Source of the DNA: Macrocybe gigantea
Taxonomy: Eukaryota; Basidiomycota; Agaricomycetes; Agaricales; Callistosporiaceae
Reading direction: 5' to 3'
Assembly: GCA_011319805.1 (NCBI GenBank)
Contig: SJRY01000050.1
Span: 496,001 to 560,000 of the forward strand
Length of the DNA stretch: 64,000 bases
Shown here: piece by piece, positions 23,701 to 34,785 of the stretch
Layout of the letters: each line of letters starts with the position of its first letter
Position numbering within the stretch: position 1 is the stretch's first letter
Program-made: the position numbers and the translations under genes
The notes under the pieces: model-generated
What the model was told of the DNA's origin: nothing
Database searches by the model: none
What the model saw: the letters and a program-made list of their open reading frames with translations, nothing else

Positions 23701-26001
23701 GTTCAACAAGAGAAACGATTGCACAAGAAGAAAGCACTTACAGTCGGAGTCCTTCCCTTCTAACGCCTTTCCTCCTTCCATCCCTCTCCTTTCTGACCCT
23801 CGGATACCGTATATCAAAATGAAACGCGTCCCTCGTTCTCTTCCACGCGTTCACGTCCACGAACCCAGGCGCGCCTTTCTCCCACCACGCCCAGCTCTTT
23901 GCCGCGACGTCCTTTGCTTCGTCCATCATGCGGTCGCGCATGCCGCGGTACACGCGCTCGTACTCGGCGTCGACTTCCATCCACCGCGCCACGTCCTCAA
24001 TCTCGGATGGGGTTAGCTCCGGAATGTCGGTCGTGGACGTCGCCAGTGGCATAATGGACACGCGGGTCACGCGCGGGTTCAGGTTCACGTTGGTAGGGAG
24101 AGGAGGGAGCGCGGGCATCGTCGCAGGGGTGCCAACTAGGGATCCCTGTGCGGTGGCGGGGGCCGTGCCAGAAGGGCCCGTCGACGCACCAGCCGAAGGT
24201 TGGGAAACTTGTGAGGGTCCGGCTTGCTGCTGTGCGAGCTGCGCCTGGGCAGACGGGGGAACGGGGGTTGTGACTGCTGCTGGTACGCCCGTAGCGGGTA
24301 ACATCATCATGCCTGTAGGGGTGCCAGGAAGCGGTATTGGCCCCGTAGAGGGTGTACCGCCCATGATGACATCAGAGGCGGGCATGCTTCCAGCGCGTCC
24401 GCCTGCCGAGAGCGGGACCGAGCCCTGGCGTGGCACCGACGACTGCCTTTGAGGCGGTTGGGGCGTGGGTGGCTGCATCATCATGGGCATGTGCTGCTGG
24501 ATGTGTCCAACACCATTGACACTGGACGTGGTGCTCATGGCGGACGGAGGGCGCATCATGCCGTTGACGTTCATGTCGCCCGTGCCTGGTGGACCAGGAG
24601 TGGACATGGATCGTGGTACACCTTGACCGTGAGGCAAGGGAGTCGACGGAGGAGGAGGGCCCATTGCGCCGCCTAAAGGAAGGATGCCATCCACGCGGGG
24701 CGACCCTTCACTGTGAGTAGGACCGGTTACTTTGCGCTTCGCGCCTCGGTAGGGTGATCCTGGCACAGGTGTTGGTGGCGGTTGTGGTTGCTGGTATGGC
24801 AGCGGCTGCTGCATCTGCATTCCTATAGGCGAGGCGGACGAGGATTGTTGCTGTGGTTGTTGATTTGGCGGCTGCTGGGAATATGCATTGCTTAGGCCTT
24901 GGTGTTGTTGTTGAGGCGACATGTGGGGCTTGATAGAAGGATAGCCATTAATCTCACCGGTGGCAGGGGACATTGGAGTGCGAGTGGTAGCACGACTGGG
25001 CGGTCTCATACCGGCCATGCGGCCCATGTTGACGTTCATGTTAATGTTCATGTTCATCATGTTCGCGTTTGGACCGGTGCCCATGCCGCCGGGAACCGCG
25101 CTGGAGCCGGGAACGCCCATCATGTTTATGTTCATGCCCGCGTTCATAGCAGCGACATTGCGGGGGAGCTGGGGCGGGGGCATCATGCCAGTTTGTTGTT
25201 GTTGATGTTGTTGCTGTGGCTGCTGCTGCTGGGCGGGCTGGAGGGGCTGCTGGCCCGCAGAGCTGGGCGGGCGCTCGTAGAACGGACCCATGGAGGACCT
25301 ATTCATGGACATTCCCTGTAGCATATCGGCAGATTGGTGCTGGTGTTGCTGCTGCTGGTGTTGCTGGTGCTGCTGGGCAGACTCCAAGTCAAAGGGCATT
25401 CGAGGCATTCCCATCGGCGTCTGCTGATGTTGCATGCGACGCTGCATCATCGATGGGTCGATGAACTGCTGGGGTTGCTGCTGTTGGAGTTGTTGTTGGA
25501 GTTGCTGCTGCTGCTGGCGGGACTGCATGGCCATGGGGGAGATGCCTTGAGCATTCATCATCGGATCGCGGAACTGTTGTTGCTGTTGCTGCTGCTGCTG
25601 CTGGGTCAGCTGTTGCTGAAGCATGGACTGGGAGACGGCGAGGCCCTGCTGGAACTGAGCGGCGGTGACCTGCTGGTGCTGCTGTTCCTTGACCTGGGCG
25701 AGGCGTTGCTGTTGAGCATAGAACATTTTCTGGCGTTTTTCATCTGGAGAAAGGGCATTAAACTGCTCTTGGGAGATGCCGAGGACGGAGGAAATGACGG
25801 GAGAAGGTGCGGGGACGGCGGAGGAGAGTGCAGCGGGGTTGATTGCCATCATGTTGAAAGGTTGCTGGTGTGGATGTTGTTGAGGTTGCTGAGGTTGCTG
25901 CTGAAGTAGCTGAGCGGGGTTAAGAGCGAGGCCATAATTGCTCTGGTTGCCCTGGTAGTGGGCGAGGAGGGCGGGATTGATGGACGGCGAGCGCGGGTTC
26001 A
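20768..26001 (-). CDS. snf5: SNF5/SMARCB1-type SWI/SNF subunit with polyQ N-terminus and GATA-like zinc finger
   Basis: Core subunit of a SWI/SNF chromatin-remodelling complex, nuclear. Start MNPRSPSINPALLAHYQGNQ. The first about 600 residues are Gln/Pro/Met-rich low complexity, followed by VDAEYERVYRGMRDRM. The SNF5 domain begins LLVPIRLEFDVEHHKMRDTF and is interrupted by a Lys/Glu/Gly-rich insert of about 150 residues. It resumes at LDIIVGSMKLDDQFEWDLDN, then AHSIREQVQTYQKSLFLVGH, LLNYMSDGEIERSEKERDKD and RTYRTPAIGFPELD. A zinc finger CSNC-x20-CGTC follows, resembling a GATA finger. The end consists of WLANARDAMRAKYPNDRFEL, WRIKCTDCPGK and YTPGPGETLSNYEVHLKNR. Introns recognised: near 23738-23650, 23560, 22940-22880, 22750-22690, 21129-21075 and 20944-20882. 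Its N-terminus lies next to OST4 on the same strand. Confidence 0.93.
25574..25603 (-). repeat. CAG/CAA trinucleotide tract (polyglutamine)
   Basis: About ten consecutive Gln codons, mixed CAG and CAA, in the SNF5 N-terminal region. Shorter Gln runs occur throughout 24800-25920. The mixed codons suggest selection on the amino acid rather than a fresh pure-repeat expansion. Confidence 0.8.
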
Positions 26002-26105
26002 TGGCATATCGCTGCTGCTCAGCTGAACAATAAACGCAAAAAAAAACAACCACATCAGCAAGTCACATTCGTGACACATTAGGGCAGTCTGTCACACTAC
26101 TAATC

Positions 26106-26228
26106 CTACGACTCCTGCCCTTCCAAAGCTCGCGCATTCACGCTAACAAAGTGATACCCAACCACCGTCACCATCGCCATCACACCAAGAGCGTTAGCCA
26201 ACAAGTACAGTGTCTCGTGCGAGATCAT
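26106..26228 (-). CDS. ost4: OST4 subunit of oligosaccharyltransferase (40 residues)
   Basis: A single-exon micro-gene. It starts MISHETLYLLANALGVMAMV and ends FVSVNARALEGQES. Ost4 is a one-helix protein of about 35-40 residues that stabilises the Stt3-containing oligosaccharyltransferase complex in the ER membrane during N-glycosylation. The MIS(D/H)..L..LA...G...M...V.GYH.V..N pattern matches Ost4 proteins and the length is right. The single hydrophobic helix covers residues about 8-28. It shares its upstream region with QCR8. SNF5 begins only about 105 bases downstream, so these two minus-strand genes are tightly packed. It is easily missed by length cut-offs in annotation. Confidence 0.88.
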   Translation of the reverse strand: MISHETLYLLANALGVMAMVTVVGYHFVSVNARALEGQES

Positions 26229-26512
26229 CCTTGGCGTTGTATGGTTTAGTTATCAGGGTCTGTGCCTGGGCTGGCTGCGCTTTAGCACCTTGTCGAGACA
26301 ACATCAAGGCGCACATTGTACCTACAGTTTACGGGGCGTGAATAGGCCTCTAAATGTATGTGAGGATTTCGCTAGGTCGTCGTAGTGAAACAACCTTTTT
26401 GGTTCCTTGCCACGCACATGTTTCTGTTGTTTGGCCAGCTCTTTGTTTGGCCACCACGGACTGAATCGGCAAACAAATCGCCTCTCTCCATTACATCCAT
26501 CCTCGAGCCAAC
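26229..26512. promoter_or_regulatory. Bidirectional promoter region, OST4 / QCR8
   Basis: 284 bases between the divergent start codons of two small housekeeping genes. Promoters for both must lie here; no named element was recognised. Confidence 0.45.
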
Positions 26513-27046
26513 ATGCGGCCTTCTATCGCGCGTTTCAGCGAAATGCCCGGCCGTATGTATCTGAGCCATAGTGATTTGCTTTATTGCTAAAATTGAAAAA
26601 TTTCACTAGCCAAGGTCTATGTAAGTTTGCAATTGCAACAATTCGTCCACGGACCGACCTTTCGCGTTCCCAGAACCTCTGGTGGGGTGACCAGACCGGC
26701 ATGAGGCAAAGAGGCATTGTCCAATACAGTCAGTCTCGCCATTCATATCATTATACCTCGTCATCATCTTGCTTCTGCATTTCAGCCCTCTCTCCATTCC
26801 AATCCAAAGCCGCTCCACACATGATCCGCAGCTACATCTTCAACGGTTACCGCCGTCTGTCTGGCGAAGCCTTGTTCTTCCTCATTCCTTTCGGCATAGG
26901 TTAGTTCTACCACTCCATTTCAAGATTACAGAATTCATAGATCCTGTCCAGGCTACGCGACATATTCTTGGGCAAAATCGAGAGATGCTTACAACAAGAG
27001 CAAAGCTGCTCACGTCGCTGAGCTTGCCAGGGGTGGTGGACATTAA
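26513..27046 (+). CDS. qcr8: Cytochrome bc1 complex subunit 8 (ubiquinone-binding protein QP-C)
   Basis: Small subunit of respiratory complex III in the mitochondrial inner membrane. Exon 1 encodes MRPSIARFSEMPG, and a second tiny exon adds PKVY. Then NLWWGDQTGMRQRGIVQYT follows, where family members have GW(W)G..G....GI..Y.LSP. Next are SPFQSKAAPHMIRSYIFNG, RRLSGEALFFLIPFGIGYA and TYSWAKSRDAYNKSKAA. The predicted membrane helix is ALFFLIPFGIGYATY. Introns: about 26552-26608, 26622-26680, 26730-26788 and 26899-26949. All joins keep frame and give about 100 residues, normal for the family. Confidence 0.92.
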
Positions 27047-27215
27047 AAATCATCGTGTAGACGAATCGAATACCTATACAGTTTAACTGTTTATAATAGC
27101 AAGCAAATGCTAGACTAAACCCTGAACGCAGCTGTAACTTGGAGCGGTTCCACGTGACCTTCCTAATTTTTTGGTTTCTCTTTCTGTCGATTCCACCATC
27201 CTCCTCGTACCCAAA

Positions 27216-28407
27216 ATGACTTGTCCACTAAGACATATGAACACGTCAATGCGCCCGTTTGTCTCTATGTCCCGGGCAGTCTGGTCCAGGCCAACCGTCC
27301 TTCAAGGTTTGTTCACTAAAAAGACTCATACGATTGATCCATAACGCAATAGAACTCTTTTCTTACTGGTTTGCACCGCAGGAATGCGAGGTTATGCCCA
27401 AAAGTCGTCGAAATGGAGACCAAAGCAACAAGGGGACAGGGAACCTGCTCGACAGCAGCGGAGACCTCCCGCGTCATATCCATCCCAACAACGGCCGTCG
27501 ACATCGAGCACATCCGAACCCTCATCGTCCTCCCTCTCTTCTCATACCTCCGCCGAGGAAGAGCGGATACCTGTGGACGAAAAGCCCTCATCAGAGGCAT
27601 CTCTCCCTACTTCCGACGCCGTCCTCTTGCACCACCTGAACGGGCTCTTTCCCCAACTCGAGTTTCGTCCCGAACTTGCCAGGCGGATGTTGACGCACGC
27701 AAGTCACCCGGCGGCCGTACATGGTCACAACGCGGGTCTCGCCTTCTTAGGTACGTATTTCGCGCCCTGTCTACATCTCCTGCTCTTTCGCCTACTCGCA
27801 CCAACAGGCCGTCGCGTGCTCGAATCCTATCTCGTCATGTTCCTCAACTCGAGCTCCGCGCTCAAGCCGACGCACGAAATCATTCTGATCATGCAGCGCA
27901 CGCTCAATACCTACGTTCTAGGCGAGCATGTCGGCTCGGCCTGGGGTCTCGGTCGTGTCATGCGCTGGTCCCCAACAGCTCCCCTCGAGCGCCTCGACGC
28001 GTCGCAGGACAAGGAAGTGCTCCTCAAGAGCGTCGGACTCTACAAGGTCCAAGGAGAAGCTGTCGAGGCAGTCATCGGCGGTATCTTTCGGCAATTCGTG
28101 CGCGCAGAGCTCTATGCTTTTTTCTTTGATCTTTTGTTCCTAACGCGTCCATCAGGGCGCATCGGTCGCGCACCGCGTATTCCACACGAGGTTTTTGCCA
28201 AACTTGCTGCTGAAGAAGCCTGAGGGTCTGCCAGATGCCTTCCACGCTGACGCGCGTGCCACCTGTGAGCGCATGGGCGGCACAGATGGGGACCTTCTCT
28301 CCGCCGCGTCCCAGCAACAGCAGCAGCCTCACGCGTCCTCTTCCCAATCACAGTCGTCATCCTCGCACTCGCCGTCGCCATCGATATCGTCATCAGGCTC
28401 TGCATAG
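27216..28407 (+). CDS. Mitochondrial large-subunit ribosomal protein mL44 (RNase III-like fold)
   Basis: A mitoribosomal protein of the Mrpl3/mL44 family, which retains a catalytically inactive RNase III fold plus a dsRNA-binding region. The N-terminus MTCPLRHMNTSMRPFVSMSR is basic and hydroxylated, consistent with mitochondrial import. A Ser/Arg-rich linker follows exon 1. Core blocks are LPTSDAVLLHHLNGLFPQLE, LARRMLTHASHPAAVHGHNA, RRVLESYLVMFLNSSSALKP, LGEHVGSAWGLGRVMRWSP, KVQGEAVEAVIGGIFRQF and VAHRVFHTRFLPNLLLK. Introns: about 27307-27382, 27751-27808 and 28101-28156. The C-terminus ends in Gln- and Ser-rich runs (SQQQQQPHASSSQSQSSSS). The same gene-end type is seen in many fungal mL44 proteins only in the core, so the tail may be lineage-specific. 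Confidence 0.9.
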
Positions 28408-28926
28408 GACGAACAGCCCGTCTTCAGAACGGAGAGCTGTAATAGTGTTGTGCTGTCCTTGTCACGGCCGTGGCCCAAGTGGTGCGAGGAGAAACGGGTC
28501 ATCGAGAGCGCGGGCGTGAATTGGAAAGTAATAATCGAGGATTGATAGAAAAATAACATCTAATATACTCCAGAGGGATCTTACTGATTTATTGACATCT
28601 CCCTTGTGGCCTTCTGATCCGCTCCGGTCCTCGCCACTTTCTCCCTCCTCAGCGCCCCTCATTGGTAAGAGCCCAAGCACTGAGTTGAGCTCTATCTCGG
28701 CAACTCAAATGCCTGGGGTAACTATTCCTATGCACCTCTTCGTAAATTGTGGATTGAAAGTGATATATGTGCCTGCTATGTAGGTCGTTGAATGAAGCAA
28801 AAAGGATATCATTGCAAGATATCAATGCTTTCAATTATTGCACTTGGTATTGTAATATAGATGTAAGATGCTTTTAGTCCGAAACTCCCTTGTGAGGCAG
28901 TCCCATGGTGGCCTTTCACTCCGACT
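28408..28926. other. Convergent 3' region, mL44 / UbiA
   Basis: No gene seen. Short frames on both strands lack domains. Both flanking genes end here. Confidence 0.45.
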
Positions 28927-30110
28927 CTAGGCGATGGCATAAACGAGGGGATTGGAATATCTATGAATTCCAGGTAGCACGAGGACGAGCGTGAGCCAGA
29001 CCTGTCAGAGTACTTTCATCAGCCTTTTTCTTTCAAGGTGATAATGGGACACGAGAAACCCACGTTATATATGGTATAACTTGTCCTGTCGCTTTTCGGA
29101 TGCTTGAAAAGAATGTATCGCACGCCAGCTAGTGCTGCGAGGCCATTTAACACCACTGACGTCGCCAAGTTCAATTTCCAGATCGATGTCAGGGATACGG
29201 ACCACAGAAGCAGGAAGACGAGAGGCGTGTAGCGCGCCACGGTGGGGAGCAGAATGGGGATCGTCTTGCGCCCAATGACACGGTCGCCTTCGACGTCTCT
29301 AAAGTCCTGCGTGTGCGTCGTGGTGACGAACACGAGGAAGATGGCAGATAGGGCTGTTCGCGAGATGGGATCGAGCAGATTCCTGTTGCAGCCTACCCCC
29401 GCAGAAGAAACGAAGATGGTCGGATCAGTCAGCTAGAAATGGGGTGAAACGATAAGACTTTACCTGCAATCAGGACAGATCCCCAAGACATTGACGTATA
29501 CCCCGAGGCGACTAGGATGCTCTTCATAGCCCAATGGCCGTGGCATCCGCTTGAAGCGAAGTCGCCCTGATCCCTCCTGTCTACTCGCTCGTAATGATAC
29601 GTGAATACCAAGCCAGTATACGTCAAGCTGGCTTTCAGACTTCTGGCCCAAATACATAGGAGTAGGCCCAGCAGAACAACAAAGTAACCCATTTGAGGGT
29701 CTTTGCACTTTCGAGCGTGATCCGGCCGGAAGGAATGGGTCTCCATGACTTGTTCAGTCGTCCTCCTTTGGATCATAGGTCTGGTTGGCGACATTGAAGT
29801 GCAACAGGTGTAGATAGATCCAAAAACTGTGTGAAAGACACGGCAGGACGCAGACGCGAGCTTGACATGTCCAAGGGTGCGCAGGCAAGGGCGAAAGAAG
29901 TCTTGAAAAGCAGAGACGCGCAGTGAATACATGACGCGTGATGGACAGGAATCATCAGACTTACAATAGGGAGAATGGTCGTTACTATATCTGTCTGAGC
30001 GAACAGAAATGTTGTGTGCGCATGATAGAGAAGTCGCTCAAGATGATCGGAAATGTCGAAAAGCAAAAGAGAGGCTGGCGAAGCGATATTGGAGGATGCT
30101 GCTTGCATCT
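28927..30110 (-). CDS. UbiA-family prenyltransferase-like membrane protein, frame broken
   Basis: Resembles the basidiomycete UbiA-like family, integral membrane aromatic prenyltransferases or terpene-cyclase relatives. The start probably lies at 30108-30110 with MQAASSNIASPASLL, followed by LLYHAHTTFLFAQTDIVTT. A canonical first aspartate motif region appears as HFNVANQTYDPKEDD, continued in another frame by LNKSWRPIPSGRITLESAKT. The second motif is intact: HTQDFRDVEGDRVIGRKTIP. The last exons give YTIYN and WLTLVLVLPGIHRYSNPLVY. Introns: about 29049-28990, 29465-29390 and 30007-29945. At least three one-base frame changes are needed: at a five-T run (forward 29822-29826), near 29760, and near 29645. 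This may be a decayed gene, but the same defect affects housekeeping genes in this window. Product unknown. Confidence 0.7.
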
Positions 30111-30609
30111 GTTTTACAGCCGGATCGATGAGACTGGGACTGACGATAGTACACCTGTGTTCTTAAAGTGGATTTTATATCGGTGGAAGACATCCGAAAC
30201 TCGGAATGTGCTGGCATTCCCTAGCTGACCTCCTGTGCTGTCGTCCCGATGGCTGTTATGTGCACATTACTTTACGAAGGACAGCCCCTAGGAGTGTCCA
30301 GCTTGTGTGGTCCGACCGGAATGGATTGAGGCAAGGCAATGGAGCAATAATCAGATTTAGAAGAGCACCGACCCAGTTTGCGATAACGCAGATTTAATCC
30401 GGAATTGCCCTGGCACAGCAGCTTTCAGTTAGCGGTGAATGCAGCATAAGCATTCTTCAAATGTCAGGAACTGTCGGAAACATGATATCGCCGCGCAGAA
30501 AGTTTCAGGATATTTCCAGCTGAGATAGAGCGCAAGTTTGCCAAAACATCGAAGTGATAGGCCTTTTTGTGCATTTACGTCAGCACTTCCGTCTTTGTGT
30601 CCGACAGTC
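30111..30609. other. Intergenic stretch between UbiA and F-box-like gene
   Basis: Divergent upstream region. No domain-bearing frame was found on either strand. Confidence 0.4.
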
Positions 30610-32286
30610 ATGCATCGTTGCTTGGCCATACCAGAAGTCCTGTTGATCATCTTTCAATACGCTTGCGACTGGGACACTGACCCATACGAGCTGGTTTATC
30701 CTGTAGAAGGTTCGGATATACTCGCAAGACTGGCAAGAACATGCAGATTGTTTCTCGAACCAGCTTTGAACCTTCTATGGCATACCCAGTCGTCTCTGAA
30801 GCCCTTGCTCCGATGTCTTCCGGTTGACGCGATCAAAACATACAAGCGAGCATCCGTCGTCAGTATTTCTCCTTATTCTCCTTGTGTCAAATCCGTTCAC
30901 TCCGTTTTCAAAGGAACTCGCTAGGGATCTCCGCCCCTCCGACTACAGCAGAATATGTTATTACGCTCGTCGCATCAAAGTGTTTGGCGTTCAGGACCGA
31001 ATATACGGCCATCAGTCCGACGTGCAGTTCCATCCCCTTCTTCTTCCCACTCTCTTATCACGAAGACCGGAGCCTGGCCCCCTTCTCCCGAACGTGAAAG
31101 AATACTGGGCCTATCTGCACGACTTCGGTGAGCAAGCTCTAATACCTCGCCTTGTTGTCGGTCCGAATCTGCGAAACATCACACTCTTCGACGAGATTAA
31201 TCTCTTCAACCGTGATCCGACGACGTACGCATGGGACAACGTCAGAGCTGTCCTCCAGCCATACGCATCCACTCTCTCCTTAGCAACGACAATAAGGAAT
31301 GAGGACAATGAGATTTTTCGTCTCGGCATTCCATCGGACCTCATGCTACTCTTTTCGAGATTCAATCTCTCGAACAGTTGCTCTCTCTGGATGTTGAAAT
31401 CCCTCACGGCATTCTCTCCGACTTCGCTGCCTTGCCTAATCTTAAAGCTTGGAGATATCCATATCTAGCACTGAATTAGCACAGTTCAACAGCAATTCCT
31501 TGTCTAGCACGTCGTTCCCGTCTCTCACTGGTTTGGCGGTTCAGACGAAGAATTGATGGACTTTGCCACTATGCTAGAGTGCACTGCATTCCGCAAACTA
31601 GAATCCATCCTCGTCCGCAGACACGCGGACATCGGCATATGGGACCTCGATCACTTCTTCAGCGTGCTCAACCACACTATTGATCACTCTAAGCTAGACT
31701 CGCTATACGTCGTAGCCAAGAATTCATGGTTTGAAGCCCCCGTCGTGACCACGGTAACACCGCAGACATTGGCTCATGTGTTTCCTTTTGTCAACCTGGT
31801 CGATCTGCACATTAGCACGAAAGGCTCGTTTGACGTTGAAAACAGCACTTTAAAAGCTATGGGAGAGTCGTGGCCCCACATCCAGCGTTTAGAGCTGATT
31901 GAATCGACGATGAACACGATTCCAAAGACAACTCTCGCTGGACTTCTGCCATTGGTCTCCTTGTGTCCAGAGCTCGAGAACCTGGGGTTGCGGTTAAACG
32001 CCCTTGAAAAAATACCCAACTATTCCCAACTGGGGGATATTGTCCCTGCTCGGAATTGGTCAAATTTGATGCTTGCACATCGCCGGTCAACAAGCCAGCG
32101 ACCGTCGCCGCATTTCTGACGATGCTCTTTCCACAATTGGCCTCCTTGAGCTACGGTTGGACGTGTTCGGAGCTGGACGTTTGGGCGCTTGATGATCTTC
32201 CTCCCAACGAGATCTTGTACATGCAGTGTTGGGAAAACATACGTTCTATGATGAAGACCGTTACAGATGAAGACGGTGAAAGATGA
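30610..32286 (+). CDS. F-box/LRR-like protein, frame broken
   Basis: The N-terminus MHRCLAIPEVLLIIFQYACD, then ILARLARTCRLFLEPALNLL and WHTQSSL, has the spacing of a fungal F-box (LP E+L..IF ... L..LA..CR.F...AL..LW). The remainder is a leucine-rich region: VKEYWAYLHDF, NLRNITLFDEINLF, LEQLLSLDVEIPHGILSDFA, LVDLHISTKGSF and IQRLELIESTMNTIP. F-box proteins of this type recruit targets to SCF ubiquitin ligases. A 55-nt intron at about 30860-30914 is well supported. After about 31345, 31460 and 32055 the frame changes by one base each time without a plausible intron. The C-terminal segment (PATVAAFLTMLFPQLASLSY to TDEDGER) fits the same family. It could be pseudogenic or mis-sequenced. Confidence 0.6.
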
Positions 32287-32428
32287 GCAATGCAGCTGTC
32301 CGCAACGGTTGAGTTTGTGGAAAAGTCTCCGTCATGCACATATATGGATGTAAAACATCTGTATGTACAGTATCTTGGGTTTTCCTGAATCTAGAACACC
32401 ATCTTTTCTTGTAAGGGGTATTTGGACT

Positions 32429-33314
32429 TCATGGGGTGGCTGTCGCTCCGGTATACGCGTGGATAGTCTCATCAGCACAACCAGCGGGAGTTTGGTATGC
32501 GTATGGCCCAAGATTCACGTAGAGGTCCCGGTTACCTTGTGTATCCGGGCAGACGAGCCATGCCTGAGGGGAACAGTCAGTCAGACAAGTCCGCGGAAGC
32601 AGTTGTCCGCCAGCACGCGTACGTTGTTCTGGGGCCTGGAGATGGACGGGTTGCTCCACTCCACAGTGTCACCGCTGTACACAAACGTTCCAGAAGTCGC
32701 TGGCGTCTGCGACCAGCTCATCTTGAGCTTCATGACGGTCGAGTTTGCACGGCTCTCCACGATGGCGTAAAGAGGCGTGCCATTGGCATTCTGAATGAGC
32801 TGACCATTGGTGATCTGGAACTGGGCAGCGCTGCTAGGTTCGCCCAGGACGGCGTCAGATGCGGTGTTCAATACTTCAGACTGCAGGTATTTGTGGAAGT
32901 TCGGATCTTCCTGCAGCGAAATGCGAATGCATTCAGGAGCTGTGCGTTTTAATGGTGAACTGCACTCACCACCGCCCGAATGAATGCATAACCAGGCGAA
33001 AGAGTTCCGGATCCTCCAGAGGCTGTCGTGGTTGTTGTGGGGTTTCCTCCTCCTGCGGAAGTTGTAGAAGTAGCGGTGCCTTGCAGGCACTGTGAGTAGT
33101 AAGGATTCAGAACACTACAATACCAGCCGGAAGGGCATTGTGTAGGGCCTGTCCATCCTATACCACCACACTGCATCAGGTCGTCAGCCGCATGTACCAA
33201 TTGCAGAAAGCAGGACTGCATGCCCACCTGACCCCATTGCGGAGCGGTGCCTTGGGCAACAGCTCCTCCCACTAGGAGACCAGCGATACTGAGCAGAAGT
33301 GGAGCTTTGACCAT
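32429..33314 (-). CDS. Secreted CBM1 (cellulose-binding) protein with uncharacterised C-terminal domain
   Basis: The signal peptide [20 protein letters not shown] is followed by a fungal cellulose-binding module split by an intron. It reads [20 protein letters not shown], then [12 protein letters not shown], with all four cysteines and the aromatic residues of CBM1. A Thr/Ser/Gly linker leads to a domain of about 150 residues: [68 protein letters not shown] and [14 protein letters not shown] have seen this C-terminal type only in mushroom secreted proteins without known activity. Introns: about 33237-33180, 32978-32917 and 32627-32567. All joins keep frame. It probably binds plant cell wall; whether it is an enzyme is unknown. 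Confidence 0.83.
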
Positions 33315-34785
33315 TTCTTTCGGATCCGAAATAAAGGAATACCTCCGCAAGCAGGTCGGTTTGTTGCGGGATTTTATACCTCTGATGCGAAGAAGCAGGG
33401 AGCCTCGCAATTCGACGATCACCCGACTTGCCGACCATATGCCTTTTCTTCGGAGTCGATCTGCGTTCTCTCAGAAGAATTTGGCTCTTTGGCCTGAAGC
33501 GGAACAATCTCGGACGTGGATTTTCAATTGACAGAGAACGCTACACAAAAAAGCTACCGATTCTCTGCTGACCGTCAGAAGACGCGTAGAAAACGATACT
33601 CGCAGCGAAACACCCACATAAGTTCTGGACCAAAAATTACATATCCTGGAAATGATGCTATGAATAGAATTTCATCATCGTTCAAGACGAGTGTTGCTGA
33701 CGCGCCCCATCTGCCGTCATGTGTCAGAACAGTCGTTTCAGGAAAACAGATGGAGAGACGGACAGACAGGCACGCGTGGCTTCAGGCGGGGAAATATGGC
33801 ATCCCGTGCCATCTTTTGTGTAACAAGAATCCAGTCGTCGCTCTCAACCGTGCGTAAATTTACAGAATGTCCACTTTTCTCTGCACCGGCAGCAGGAGAG
33901 ACAGGTGATCAGAACGACTGTTGTAAGTCGAGCTATCAGCTGGGGACAACCAACGACTTGACTCTTCAGCGACTATGAGCAGTTTTCTGCAGAGCCATAG
34001 TATAAGCGAGTTCCTCGTGGAAACAAGAAGAACCAAAATCGTTTGTCGATAGCGGATGAATGAGAATGAGACGACCCAGGAAATGTAGAGAAACATCGAG
34101 GAGATTATAGTCCTCCGGGTATTTTGGATAGCAGCAGAACTTGTGACCGTCATTCTCCGCTCAAAAAGTCACAAGAGAACTCACGAAGCGCAGAATCAAT
34201 GACGATGGCTGCCAGCCGTGGAGGAATGTGATCCTCGACAAGGGTGATAAGAACACGAGAGACAATCCTGAGGATATATTCCTGTGAGCTTTTTTTTTCG
34301 GAAACTTAGAAATAAATTGACTATACGCGACGGAGAGTAAGGGGAACAGGGCGGCAAGGGCGACAGCATGTATGAAAGCCTAGGTGAGGTAAGAAGATGG
34401 AATGCATGTTACGGTTGCAACAAGCCCACATATGCAAGCGAAGGTTGGTGATAGCAGTACGCGAGCATCTGGATGATCAAGTCATAATAGAATGTATCAA
34501 GCCTGTTTGCATTGCCTCAATCCACGCGCAGTATCCACAGGGATAGAAACTCACATCTTGGTAAAATTGCAGGTATGCACGAAGGAGACTTTGAGGCTGC
34601 CATCAATATATACCGATAATAAATGGATAGCTTGGACCACGTATAGTACTGTCAGTGACGTGTAAGTACGATTCGAGAGACGCGAACTTGAAGACGCGTC
34701 TTGACTCGGTTATTTTGGCGTATTTGCTTATCAATCATATTAGTCGCGATTCGTTTGGTGTCGCTCTTACGCTCACAAACGAACG
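33315..34785. other. 1.5-kb stretch, possible degenerate minus-strand membrane gene
   Basis: No secure gene. On the minus strand several short hydrophobic or conserved-looking pieces occur: VSRVLITLVEDHIPPRLAAI near 34270-34190, and a segment with SMFLYISWVVSFSFIRYR near 34100. They lie in different frames with possible splice sites between, so a small multi-exon membrane protein could exist around 33860-34640. I could not assemble a start-to-stop model. The left part is the promoter of the CBM1 gene. Confidence 0.3.

Noticed and set aside
24899..25909. Long His/Leu-rich plus-strand frames
   Set aside because: They are reverse complements of the polyglutamine-coding CAG/CAA tracts of SNF5.
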